From contig JAGVAP010000092.1 of the NCBI GenBank assembly GCA_020060215.1, positions 1 to 62,144 on the forward strand: 62,144 nucleotides of DNA, read 5' to 3'. Numbering within the stretch: the stretch's first letter is position 1; each line of letters opens with the position of its first letter. The notes below the pieces were generated by a model. It worked only from the letters and a program-made list of their open reading frames with translations. It searched no databases and was not told the origin of the DNA. Source of the stretch: Deltaproteobacteria bacterium. Its GTDB lineage: Bacteria; Desulfobacterota; DSM-4660; Desulfatiglandales; HGW-15. Positions 18,101-24,989 of the stretch are shown here, piece by piece. Made by a program: the position numbers and the translations under genes.

Positions 18101-18239
18101 CGATGAGATCGATCAGTTCCGAAGGAGAGATCGGTGCCAGATTGCAGGCCATGTTGATCGGCGCAGGCGCACCAATGGCTTCCAGAACGGCCAGGAACCG
18201 CCACTGGGACTCGGAGAAATCGTTTCGATTATTTTTCAT
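15102..18239 (-). CDS. Large sigma-54-dependent activator with TPR sensor region (TPR - GAF - AAA+ - Fis HTH)
   Basis: 1045 residues from the ATG at 18239; an upstream in-frame start at 18359 would place coding sequence over the regulatory region and is less likely. A possible winged-helix start (residues 1-60) is followed by about 450 residues of TPR-like helical repeats similar to MalT-type sensors, a GAF-like segment (about 560-720), an AAA+ domain with GETGVGKE, GAFTGA and GTLFIDEVADIP, and a Fis-type helix-turn-helix (GILGMKRTSLYTRMKAL). It is divergent from the grd operon, whose promoter is of the sigma-54 type, so it is the probable activator. Confidence 0.9.
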   Translation of the reverse strand: MKNNRNDFSESQWRFLAVLEAIGAPAPINMACNLAPISPSELIDLIETAMDMGWLHKREPDSFALAPKLPSTVRRRIGRINRAGFISSLLERMEDRDFSPKASPSIRANLLARSGRLQEASFLEHEIGLQALRGGDPELSLAFFDRAVDKLSLFLGKPECDSLFVSAALELSHLRFRSGKRVGEVMGLLKKAKEAASRLGDRRSLTLIKLHMGRHVIMEDKPEGALELLASGLNEVNELGDKDILARAEEFSGLYHYIHGRFREAFENFEMSLQRAELNSERSRDFLFPQWLGFSSAYLGRVSYAVGLLKSHWRRAWQESEWGFADNFRATLGIVLLVTGNRREARVHLQEAFQSAVANQNHIGQFHSQLGLACCEFLESRFMDSYNTVMQAVRQASETGALLRQYTWPWFLEMLSEFERRGYAPVPGFGFKNEIERILRGPNAHLRGAALRLRAQESARKGADPALIWADLQASEQEQKASGSIIELSRTLFEMARHQLRMNEPAEAARLAWGGWERIAEFGEELFPEDLKFLLDPKKPGRSAPAVRSHEEELIHRFLNIMDEIVPGTDLDHFLHRVVTATARFFKSGRGGVFWFDENDRSTRPLLRAAHNLTREETSGQGFQQSMALIHKAHRKRSPEVRSAADRSPGKEDPGFAYLCIPFRVPGRASGVVYHDQPSPDQGFGSMDRSMLERVASHLGGYIERMWDYSRLLDEKALYTSNSGFLESEDKWKIRYSSLVMKQVLDRADRVANSEASVLITGETGVGKELLARRLHRMNGLRKGKPFVAVDITGIPKDLLESDLFGHEKGAFTGADRRKPGRLELAHGGTLFIDEVADIPLTMQVKLLRVLQEKSFYRVGGTQPITSDFRLVSATNRKIEEAVAGGAFREDLYYRLNVIQLVVPPLRNRGNDVVLLAREFLDHYAKKYQRSGLSLTTEDETLLSGYPWPGNVRELRNVMERAVLLSTGGRLELILPGRPAAPPVDPFSDMPTLDELQRRYIRHVLEKTNGHVGGAEGASGILGMKRTSLYTRMKALGLTYRRKTG

Positions 18240-18301
18240 TCGGTTTTTCCGACCCCTTGAAAACAGGCTCCATCTTACCCCCGGATGGCCTGAAGTCAAA
18301 T

Positions 18302-18329
18302 CTTTTGTCTTAATAAAGACACTTTTGTG
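18302..18329. promoter_or_regulatory. Candidate enhancer sites for the TPR sigma-54 activator
   Basis: CTTTTGTCT at 18302 and CTTTTGTGA at 18322 are direct repeats spaced by 20 bases, about two helical turns. The dyad GTCTT-AATA-AAGAC at 18307-18320 lies between them. They sit 87-114 bases upstream of the sigma-54 promoter, a usual distance for enhancer-binding activators. Binding is inferred from position only. Confidence 0.4.
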
Positions 18330-18415
18330 ACTCCTTTTCGACACTACTTCCGGGCACATTTAGGCTTAGAACAGATTTGTACATTCTTCCAGATAGTTAT
18401 CGTAAACCATACCTC

Positions 18416-18431
18416 TGGCATCGAATTTGCT
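18416..18431 (+). promoter_or_regulatory. Sigma-54 (-24/-12) promoter of the grd operon
   Basis: TGGCATCGAATTTGCT matches TGGCAC-N5-TTGCW with exact spacing and one mismatch in the -24 element. Transcription would start near 18442, giving a leader of about 145 bases before grdE. No known riboswitch was recognised in that leader. Confidence 0.78.
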
Positions 18432-18586
18432 GAACAGCAAGTTCTAACGGGAACTCGCCCCCTCGTTTCATCAGGCGTGTGGGCGGGCCCCGGAGGCGAT
18501 CTAAGAAAGTGGGCACCCCAATGGCCACCCCCTGCACCATTCTCATAGATCCAAGGTGTTACCAAACGGAAAAGGAATAAACCGGC

Positions 18587-19885
18587 ATGAGACTTGAATT
18601 GCGGATGGTTCACGTCCGAGACATGCGATTCGAGGAGAAAACGGCCATCGAAAAGGGTGTGCTGTCCATCAACCGCACCGAACTCCAGGAATGGATCCTG
18701 AAAGATCCGCGGCTCCTGGGGGTCGAGATCGAGCTGGCCCGCCCGGGGGAAAGGTGCCGGATCCTCAAGGTCCTCGATGTCGTCGAACCTCGGGCAAAAC
18801 AGGGTGAGGGAGACAGGGATTTCCCGGGAGCTGGGGGGAAATTCGCCACGGTTGGGCAGGGCGCCACCTGTGTTCTCAGGAACGCCGCCGTGGTCATCTG
18901 CGATTACCGGGAGGTCCGGGAGATCAGCACGAGCTCCGACCCCAACGGTGAGATCATCGATATGTCCGGGCCGGGGGCGGAAGCGAGTGAATTCGGAAAA
19001 ACGCACAACGTGGTGCTCCTGGCCACGCCGGCCGCACGCGTCGGCACCAGGGAGTACATGGCCGCCCTCAAGGTGGCCGGGTTGAAAACCGCCGCGTACC
19101 TGGCGAGGGCCGGCAAAGGGGTCCCCCCCGATGAGACGGAAGTCTACGAGCTCCCCCCGCTCACCGGGACGGGTCAAACACCGGATTCACTCCCCAGGGT
19201 CGTCTACATCTTTCAGATCCAGACCCTCCAGTTCGAGCCCATCTCCGGCGAGCCCGTTCTCTACGGCCGGAATGTCCACGATATCGTCCCTACCCTGCTC
19301 CACCCCAACGAGGTCTTCGACGGGGCACTGACTTCTCCTCTCCCCGCCCTGAATGTGCAGACCTACCATGTGCAGAATCACCCGATCATCCGGGAGCTGT
19401 ACAAGAGGCACGGGAAGGATCTCCGGTTCTGCGGTGTGATCGCGACCATCGCCCCCAGCAACCTGCCGGACAACGAGAGGTTGTCCCACATGGCTGCGAG
19501 CCTCGCCAGGAACATCGTCGGCGCCGATGGGGCCGTCCTGACGAAAATCGGCGGGGGCGCCCCAGAGTTGTCCCTTGCCATGACGGCGCAGTGCTGCGAA
19601 CGGCTCGGCATCAGGACCGCTATGGCCATGCTCCACATGGGGGCGGACATCCGGGATGTAAAACACGGGGCTTTTACCATCTTCAACATGCCCGAGGTGG
19701 ATGCGATCGTGAGCATGGGCTTTCCGTTCACCGAATTGAGATTGCCGGCTGTCGATCGGGTGATCGGCCGTCCCGGCGTGTCCCCGGAGGGAGAGGTCCA
19801 TGGCGAGACAAGCAGGCACATACGATGGATCAAGGGCTCTCAGTGTCAGCTGGGCGGCTCCAGGCTCCGGGCGATTCGGTATTAG
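18587..19885 (+). CDS. grdE: Glycine/sarcosine/betaine reductase component B, GrdE-like alpha/beta proprotein
   Basis: 432 residues; the ATG at 18587 follows AAAGGAA. The N-terminus (MRLELRMVHVRDMRF, then GVLSINRTELQ) and the central HPNEVFDGAL segment match GrdE-type proteins, the substrate-binding part of selenoprotein glycine reductase. In characterised GrdE a cysteine shortly after that segment is cleaved to form the pyruvoyl cofactor. Here residues 246-265 contain no cysteine; the cysteines present (57, 95, 105, 282, a CC pair near 340, and one near the C-terminus) are elsewhere. Family membership is clear, but normal maturation is doubtful. It is the first gene of the grd-TRAP operon. 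Confidence 0.85.
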   Translation: MRLELRMVHVRDMRFEEKTAIEKGVLSINRTELQEWILKDPRLLGVEIELARPGERCRILKVLDVVEPRAKQGEGDRDFPGAGGKFATVGQGATCVLRNAAVVICDYREVREISTSSDPNGEIIDMSGPGAEASEFGKTHNVVLLATPAARVGTREYMAALKVAGLKTAAYLARAGKGVPPDETEVYELPPLTGTGQTPDSLPRVVYIFQIQTLQFEPISGEPVLYGRNVHDIVPTLLHPNEVFDGALTSPLPALNVQTYHVQNHPIIRELYKRHGKDLRFCGVIATIAPSNLPDNERLSHMAASLARNIVGADGAVLTKIGGGAPELSLAMTAQCCERLGIRTAMAMLHMGADIRDVKHGAFTIFNMPEVDAIVSMGFPFTELRLPAVDRVIGRPGVSPEGEVHGETSRHIRWIKGSQCQLGGSRLRAIRY

Positions 19886-19921
19886 CGGGTCCGGGAGCCT
19901 TGTTCACGCACAGGAGTTGAA

Positions 19922-21223
19922 ATGATACGGATCGTCCATTACATAAATCAGTTCTTCGGCGGCATCGGCGGGGAGGATAAGGCCCACCTGCCCCCGCGCG
20001 TGGTCGAGGGCGCCGTCGGGCCGGGAAAGGCCTTCCAGCTCTCGTTCGGCAAGGCCGCGGAGATCGTGGCCACGGTGATCTGCGGGGACAACCACTTTGC
20101 GGAAAACATCGAGTCCGCTTCCAGGGAGATCGCAGAGATGATCCGCCCCTTCAAACCCGACCTCCTGATCGCGGGTCCGGCCTTCAACGCAGGAAGGTAC
20201 GGCATGGCCTGCGGGGCCGCCTGCAAGGCGGTGCAGGACCGGTTCGGGATTCCGGCGGTCACAGGGATGTACGAGGAAAACCCGGGCCTCGAACTCTATC
20301 GGAGCGAGGTCTACATGGTCCCCACTGCAGATTCCGCCAGGGGCATGGGGGAAGCGGTAGGCCGCATGGCGGCCCTTGCCCTGAAGCTTGCGGCAGGAGA
20401 GAAGATCGGCCGGCCTGCCGTAGAGGGGTATTTCCCCAGGGGGGTACTGGTCAATGAGACCGTGGAAAAGACCGGGGCCGAGCGCGTGGTGGACATGCTC
20501 CTTGCCAAGCTTCGCGGAGATCCCTTCGAATCCGAGGTGCCGCGGCCCACGTATGACCGGGTTGAGCCGGCTCCGCCCGTCAGGGAGATGCGCTCTGCGA
20601 CCATCGCCCTGGTCACCGACGGAGGGCTGGTGCCCAGGGGGAACCCGGACAGGCTGGAGATTCGAACGGCCACGAAGTTCGGAAGATATGAGATCACGGG
20701 TGTCGCCTCCCTCGATCCTGCGAGTTACGAGGTCAGCCACGAGGGGTATGATTCGATCTTCGTCCGTCAGGATCCGAACCGGCTCGTGCCGGTGGATGTC
20801 CTTCGGGAACTCGAACGGGAGGGTTTGATCGGAGGGCTTCACAGCAGGTTCTACAGCACCACCGGCGTGGCCAACATCGTGGAGGTGATGGAGGGACTGG
20901 GCCGGCAGATCGCCCAGGAGCTGAAGGCCGAGGGGGTGTCGGGAGTGATCCTGACCTCCACCTGAGGGACGAGCACGCGTTGCGGCGCAACGCTTACAAA
21001 AGAGATCGAAAAGATCGGGATCCCGGTCGTCCATATCTGCGCCATCACGCCCGTTGCCCAGATGGTGGGTTCCAACAGGATCCTTCCGGGCCGCAAGATC
21101 GTCAACCCCCTGGGGGATGCGGACCTTCCCGCGGACGAGGAAAGAAAGCTCCGCCGCGCGCTCTTGGAAAAGGCGGTGGAAGGACTGCAGATCGAAATCC
21201 TGGAGCAGACGATCCTGGATTGA
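19922..21223 (+). CDS. grdB: Glycine reductase component B gamma subunit GrdB, selenoprotein (Sec at codon 348)
   Basis: The frame starts at ATG 19922 after AGGAG and reads to TGA at 20963-20965, which is the known selenocysteine position of GrdB (ILTST-Sec-GT). It continues in frame for 85 more codons (TRCGATLTKEIEKIGIPVVH and so on, ending EILEQTILD) to a TGA at 21221-21223, for 433 residues in all. Upstream landmarks are VHYINQFFGGIGGEDKAH and GPAFNAGRYGMACG. Characterised GrdB carries UxxCxxC; here the motif is UxxSxxC. In the complex it attacks the substrate C-N bond and passes the carboxymethyl group to GrdA. Standard gene callers will split this gene. Confidence 0.92.
20977..20993 (+). 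promoter_or_regulatory. Candidate bacterial SECIS hairpin in grdB
   Basis: GCGTTGC-GGC-GCAACGC forms a perfect seven-base-pair stem. Its loop starts 19 bases after the UGA and begins with G, consistent with general bacterial SECIS rules on distance and loop guanosine. It should recruit SelB with Sec-tRNA. Confidence 0.65.
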
Positions 21224-21254
21224 CGATCCGATTGAAGTGAAGAGAGGAATGCTT

Positions 21255-22727
21255 ATGACATCGAACCGGCACGAAAGATCCTTTCCGGTAATCGCCGGGG
21301 TCTCGTACTTTCTGGCCCATCTGCCGAACATGGTCCGTTACGGATCCAAGCCGTACCGGGAGTTGAAGCACGACCCTTCCCTGCTCTCTCCGGTGATCGA
21401 CCATCTTCGCCCCTTTGACCAGGCCGTGGCCTACGCTCCGAACCAGGCCTTTATAGGAAACCTCGATCCCGACGAACTGTGGTCCGTCCCTTCCCCGTGG
21501 CACAAGAGTCCGATCGAAAATGCATCCAGGTGGGGTGCGTTCGGGGAGATCATGCCCGAGGAGGAATTCTACGGGATGATGAAGATCTCCGACGAGTTCG
21601 GGTTGATCCTGCTGGAGGAGACGTTCTGCCGGGATGTCTCCGACAGGCTGGGCAATCACCCCCTGTTTCAGCCGAAGGATCTCCAGGCCATCGGAAGCGG
21701 GGTCCCTATGGCGGTGATCCAGGGGAAGCTGGAGGGGTCCGACGCGCTCCCCCTCTATGTACGGAGAGAACGGCTCGTGGGATGCGTGGCACGTCCCCAG
21801 GGAGACGGTGCGGAAGAGGACGACAACCTGACCCCTCATATCATGATGGAGAATCTCGCCGCCCGGGCCTCCGGAGCCATGGCCCTCAGGAACCTCATCT
21901 CCAGGACCGGCCCCGCGGAATCGATCGATTATCTGATCGGCTACGGCGAGGAAGCGATCGGCGACCGATACAATCGGGGTGGAGGAAACCTCGCCAAGGC
22001 CATGGGTCAGCTGTGCGGCTGCGCGCATGCGACCGGATCGGACGTCAAGGCCTTCTGCTGCTCACCGGTCCACGGCCTGACCATGGCCTCGGGGCTGGTG
22101 AGCTCCGGAATCTTCCCCAATGTGGTCATGACGGCCGGTGGCTCCCTGGCCAAAATGGGCATGAAGTTCCAGGGACATCTTCGCCACGACATGCCCATCC
22201 TGGAGGATCTCCTTGCCGGCATCGCCGTCTGGGTGGCGCCCAACGACGGCAGGAACCCTGTGATCCGTTTGGATTCCATCGGCAAGCACGAGATCCGATC
22301 GGGCTCTGCCCAGCAGGCCATCCTCGAAAAGCTGGTGGTCGAGCCCCTGGATCGTCTGGGGCTCAAGCTCACGGAGGTCGACAAGTACGCCACCGAGATG
22401 CACAACCCGGAGGTGACCGAGCCCCAGGGGAGCGGCAATGTGCCACGAACGAACTACCGGACCATCGGCAGCTTCGCCGTCCTGCGAAACGAGATCCGAA
22501 GGGATGAGCTGGACCGATTCGAACGGACTCACGGGATGCCCGGGTTCTCCCCCACCCAGGGGCACATCGCTTCCGCAATCCCGTACCTGGGGCATGCGGT
22601 CAAGAATATCAACTCCGGCAAAATCAGGAATACCATGCTTCTGGCCAAGGGAAGCCTCTTCCTCGGACGGCTGACGCAGCTCTCCGACGGGATGTCCCTG
22701 CTGCTGGAAAAGAACCAAGGGAGGTAG
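21255..22727 (+). CDS. grdC: Glycine reductase component C subunit GrdC (thiolase / ketoacyl-synthase-like)
   Basis: 490 residues from ATG 21255, chosen because GAGAGGA lies just upstream. The sequence follows GrdC throughout: [56 protein letters not shown] and [16 protein letters not shown]. The thiolase-like fold with its reactive cysteine takes the carboxymethyl-selenoether from GrdA and forms an acetyl-thioester. The usual partner GrdD, which releases acetyl phosphate, is not encoded in this window; the gene after grdC is grdA. The acetyl group may therefore leave by another route, or grdD lies elsewhere. Confidence 0.9.
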   Translation: MTSNRHERSFPVIAGVSYFLAHLPNMVRYGSKPYRELKHDPSLLSPVIDHLRPFDQAVAYAPNQAFIGNLDPDELWSVPSPWHKSPIENASRWGAFGEIMPEEEFYGMMKISDEFGLILLEETFCRDVSDRLGNHPLFQPKDLQAIGSGVPMAVIQGKLEGSDALPLYVRRERLVGCVARPQGDGAEEDDNLTPHIMMENLAARASGAMALRNLISRTGPAESIDYLIGYGEEAIGDRYNRGGGNLAKAMGQLCGCAHATGSDVKAFCCSPVHGLTMASGLVSSGIFPNVVMTAGGSLAKMGMKFQGHLRHDMPILEDLLAGIAVWVAPNDGRNPVIRLDSIGKHEIRSGSAQQAILEKLVVEPLDRLGLKLTEVDKYATEMHNPEVTEPQGSGNVPRTNYRTIGSFAVLRNEIRRDELDRFERTHGMPGFSPTQGHIASAIPYLGHAVKNINSGKIRNTMLLAKGSLFLGRLTQLSDGMSLLLEKNQGR

Positions 22728-22765
22728 CCCACGTGGCGATCTCAAACAGCAAGGAGGAGAAATTG

Positions 22766-23230
22766 GTGGAATTGAGTGGTAAGAAAGCGATCATTTTAGG
22801 TGAGCGGGACGGCATCCAGGGTCCCGCCATCGCAGCGTGCATCAAGAGCGCAGGGGCCGAGCCGCTTCTCGTGCAGACCCAGTGTTTCGTCTGAACGGCG
22901 GCAGGAGCGCTTGACCTGGAAGGTCAGGAGAGCATCAAGAAGGTTGCGGAGCAGTACGGCAGCGAAAACCTCATCGTGGTGCTGGGGGCGCCGGATGCGG
23001 ACAGTGCCGAGCTCTATGCAGAGACGGTGACCAATGGAGATCCGACCTGGGCCGGCCCCCTGGCGGGGGTCGCCCTGGGGCTGCCCGTGTATCACATCAT
23101 CGAGCCGGAGATCAAGAGCCAGATTGCCCCCGCATGCTACGAGGAGCATCTGAAACTGATGGAGATCGCCCTCGACGTAGAGAAGATCTCCCAAACCCTA
23201 GCCCGGATCCGCAGCGGCGGAGCGGCTTGA
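22766..23230 (+). CDS. grdA: Glycine reductase selenoprotein A, GrdA (Sec at codon 43)
   Basis: 154 residues. The start is GTG 22766, eight bases after a perfect AAGGAGG; TTG 22763 is possible. The frame reads [20 protein letters not shown] and reaches TGA at 22892-22894 exactly in the [17 protein letters not shown] motif of GrdA (CxxU redox pair). It continues to the TGA at 23228-23230 through [20 protein letters not shown]. GrdA is the small selenoprotein that carries the carboxymethyl group from component B to component C and is re-reduced by thioredoxin. A gene caller ignoring Sec would annotate only fragments. Confidence 0.93.
22910..22928 (+). promoter_or_regulatory. Candidate bacterial SECIS hairpin in grdA
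   Basis: CTTGACC-TGGAA-GGTCAGG gives a seven-pair stem with one wobble pair and a five-base loop with G at its second position. The loop starts 23 bases after the UGA. Size and distance fit bacterial SECIS elements. Confidence 0.6.
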
Positions 23231-23251
23231 TTTCGGGAGCATGCAGGCCCG

Positions 23252-23325
23252 CAACCAAATTCCGCCACGAAGACACCAAGAAAATGTTCGTGGCGTTCTT
23301 TGTGTCTTTGTGCCTTTGCGGCAAT
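23252..23325. repeat. Dispersed CACGAAG-type repeat, copy C, inside the grd-TRAP operon
   Basis: CCGCCACGAAGACACC and, inverted, TTCGTGGCG plus TTTGCGG make a nested hairpin between grdA and dctP. It may stabilise or separate the two halves of the operon transcript. Confidence 0.7.
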
Positions 23326-23357
23326 TCTTTAACCTAACTGCATCAAGGAGGAACTCA

Positions 23358-24359
23358 ATGAAGAAAAGAACATGGTTGTCGGCGGTTGTGGTTTTCTGCC
23401 TCGGCACTTTCCTGCTTGCGCCGCCCGCTTTTTCCCAGGACAAGGCGATCAAGCTCAACTGGGTGTCCTTCCTTCCCAAGACCCAGCCGGAAACTGCGGG
23501 CTTCCAGAAGATCTTCGTAGACCGGGTGAACGAGCGGGCCAAGGGTGAGCTCGTCATCCACTTCCGCGGCGGCCCCGAAACCTTCTCCGCCCTGGACATC
23601 CCCAAGGCGACCCAGAAGGGGTTGGTGGACATCGGCATGGTGTTCGTGGGCGCCGTTGAACCCGTGGTGCCGGGCGTGGGGGCCGATATGCTCACGAGGC
23701 TGACCCTGGAAGAGGAACGGGCCCCGGGGGGCGCGTACGACTTTGTCCTGGACCAGTATAAGAAGGCCGGCCTCTACTATCTCGGGAGGGGCTACCACAA
23801 GGACGGGTTCTTCTATACCTGGCTCCGAAAGAAGAAGGTCCAGAAAAAAGAGGATCTGGCCGGCATGATCATCGGGGGGACCACTGCCGCACAGCCGGCC
23901 GCACTGGCCTGGGGTTGCACATATACCCCCATCCAGCTCACCGACAGCTATAGCGCCATGGAGCGCGGCGTGGTCGACGCGATCAGCGCCCAGCCGCCCA
24001 CTTCATGGAAGGACTTCGGCAACTACGAGGTCAGCAAGTACGTGATCGACCACCCCATTTACGCGTCCACCCCCCGGATTTTCGTGAACCTCAACACCTT
24101 CAACAAGCTTCCCAAACACCTGCAGGAACTGCTGGTGAACACCTTTATCGAGGCGGAAAAAGAGATGGCGGGGGTATCCACCCAGATCAATCAGGAGGCC
24201 ATGAAGTGGATGGTCGAGAAGAAACACATCGAACCCATCAAACTCTCCCCTGAGGATGCCAAGTGGTACGTGGAGAGCGCGTACAAAGGGGCTTGGGATT
24301 TCCAGCAGAAGCGGTTCCCGGAGATCACCCCCAAGCTGCGGCAGTTCTACACCAAGTAG
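23358..24359 (+). CDS. dctP: TRAP transporter periplasmic solute-binding protein (DctP family)
   Basis: 333 residues from ATG 23358 after AAGGAGG. A signal peptide of about 26 residues ends at PPAFSQ. The DctP fold is shown by GADMLTRLTLEEE, DSYSAMERGVVDAISAQPP (the region of the conserved binding-site residues) and YASTPRIFVNLNTFNKLP. It captures an organic-acid or zwitterionic substrate in the periplasm for the DctQM permease encoded next. Linkage to the grd genes suggests the ligand is the reductase substrate, which is inference. Confidence 0.9.
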   Translation: MKKRTWLSAVVVFCLGTFLLAPPAFSQDKAIKLNWVSFLPKTQPETAGFQKIFVDRVNERAKGELVIHFRGGPETFSALDIPKATQKGLVDIGMVFVGAVEPVVPGVGADMLTRLTLEEERAPGGAYDFVLDQYKKAGLYYLGRGYHKDGFFYTWLRKKKVQKKEDLAGMIIGGTTAAQPAALAWGCTYTPIQLTDSYSAMERGVVDAISAQPPTSWKDFGNYEVSKYVIDHPIYASTPRIFVNLNTFNKLPKHLQELLVNTFIEAEKEMAGVSTQINQEAMKWMVEKKHIEPIKLSPEDAKWYVESAYKGAWDFQQKRFPEITPKLRQFYTK

Positions 24360-24361
24360 TC

Positions 24362-24387
24362 CATTCCGGGCCGTCCGGCCCGGAATG
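24362..24387 (+). terminator. Intra-operon hairpin between dctP and dctQ
   Basis: CATTCCGGGCC-GTCC-GGCCCGGAATG is a perfect 11-pair stem with a four-base loop directly after the dctP stop. No T-run follows, so it is more likely an RNA-stabilising or attenuating hairpin that raises binding protein over permease. Confidence 0.7.
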
Positions 24388-24416
24388 TTCACATAGATCC
24401 ATCGGCCAGATAACCG

Positions 24417-24974
24417 ATGGAAGAAAGGGTCGGTTGGACCATGGTCGGACAGGCGCCGCAGACGAAACCCCCGGGGAAGCTGAACTCCCTCTTGGACTCC
24501 CTAATCCATGCGGCCGCATTCCTGGCAGGGGTTATTCTTATTTCCATCATGCTCTTTGTGACCGTGTCGGTACTGCTTCGATACGTGCTCAACCGGCCCA
24601 TCGGCTGGGCTGTGGAGGTGAGCGAGTACAGCCTGGTCTGCATCACCTTTTTCCTTGCCGCCTGGGTGCTGAAGAAGGAGGGCCATGTCCGGGTGGACCT
24701 GGTCGTCAGCTATCTGAGCCCGGCAATCCAGGCCCTTTTGAATACGATCACCTCGGCGATCAGCACGGTCGTATGTCTCATCCTTACTTTTTTTGCCGTG
24801 AAGGTCACCCTTGAGTTGTACGGGGGCGGCTATTTCACCCCGACCATCCTCATGATCCCGAAGTTCATCTTCATCGGAGTCATCGGTCTGGGGTTGTTGT
24901 TGCTGACCCTGCAGTTCACCCGTAGAACCCACACCTACCTGCAAAGCTGGCGAACCCTGCGTTCGCGGGGATAG
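24417..24974 (+). CDS. dctQ: TRAP transporter small permease subunit (DctQ family)
   Basis: 185 residues. Four hydrophobic helices are visible (about 31-55, 68-88, 105-128 and 145-165), with the conserved YVLNRPIGWAVEVSEYSL loop and KKEGHVRVDLV. This is the small membrane subunit that joins DctP and DctM in a Na+-coupled TRAP system. ATG 24441 is a possible shorter start. Confidence 0.88.
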   Translation: MEERVGWTMVGQAPQTKPPGKLNSLLDSLIHAAAFLAGVILISIMLFVTVSVLLRYVLNRPIGWAVEVSEYSLVCITFFLAAWVLKKEGHVRVDLVVSYLSPAIQALLNTITSAISTVVCLILTFFAVKVTLELYGGGYFTPTILMIPKFIFIGVIGLGLLLLTLQFTRRTHTYLQSWRTLRSRG

Positions 24975-24989
24975 AGGAGACCCCCTCGC

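Noticed and set aside
18240..18359. N-terminal extension of the TPR activator
   Set aside because: The 40 extra residues cover the candidate operator and carry no domain similarity; the ATG at 18239 is preferred.
18442..18586. Glycine riboswitch in the grdE leader
   Set aside because: Glycine riboswitch signatures were not recognisable, although the leader is GC-rich and could fold. A covariance-model search would be decisive.
20980..21252. A separate gene starting after the grdB UGA
   Set aside because: The downstream piece has no start codon with a ribosome site and matches the C-terminal part of GrdB; it is the same gene read through selenocysteine.
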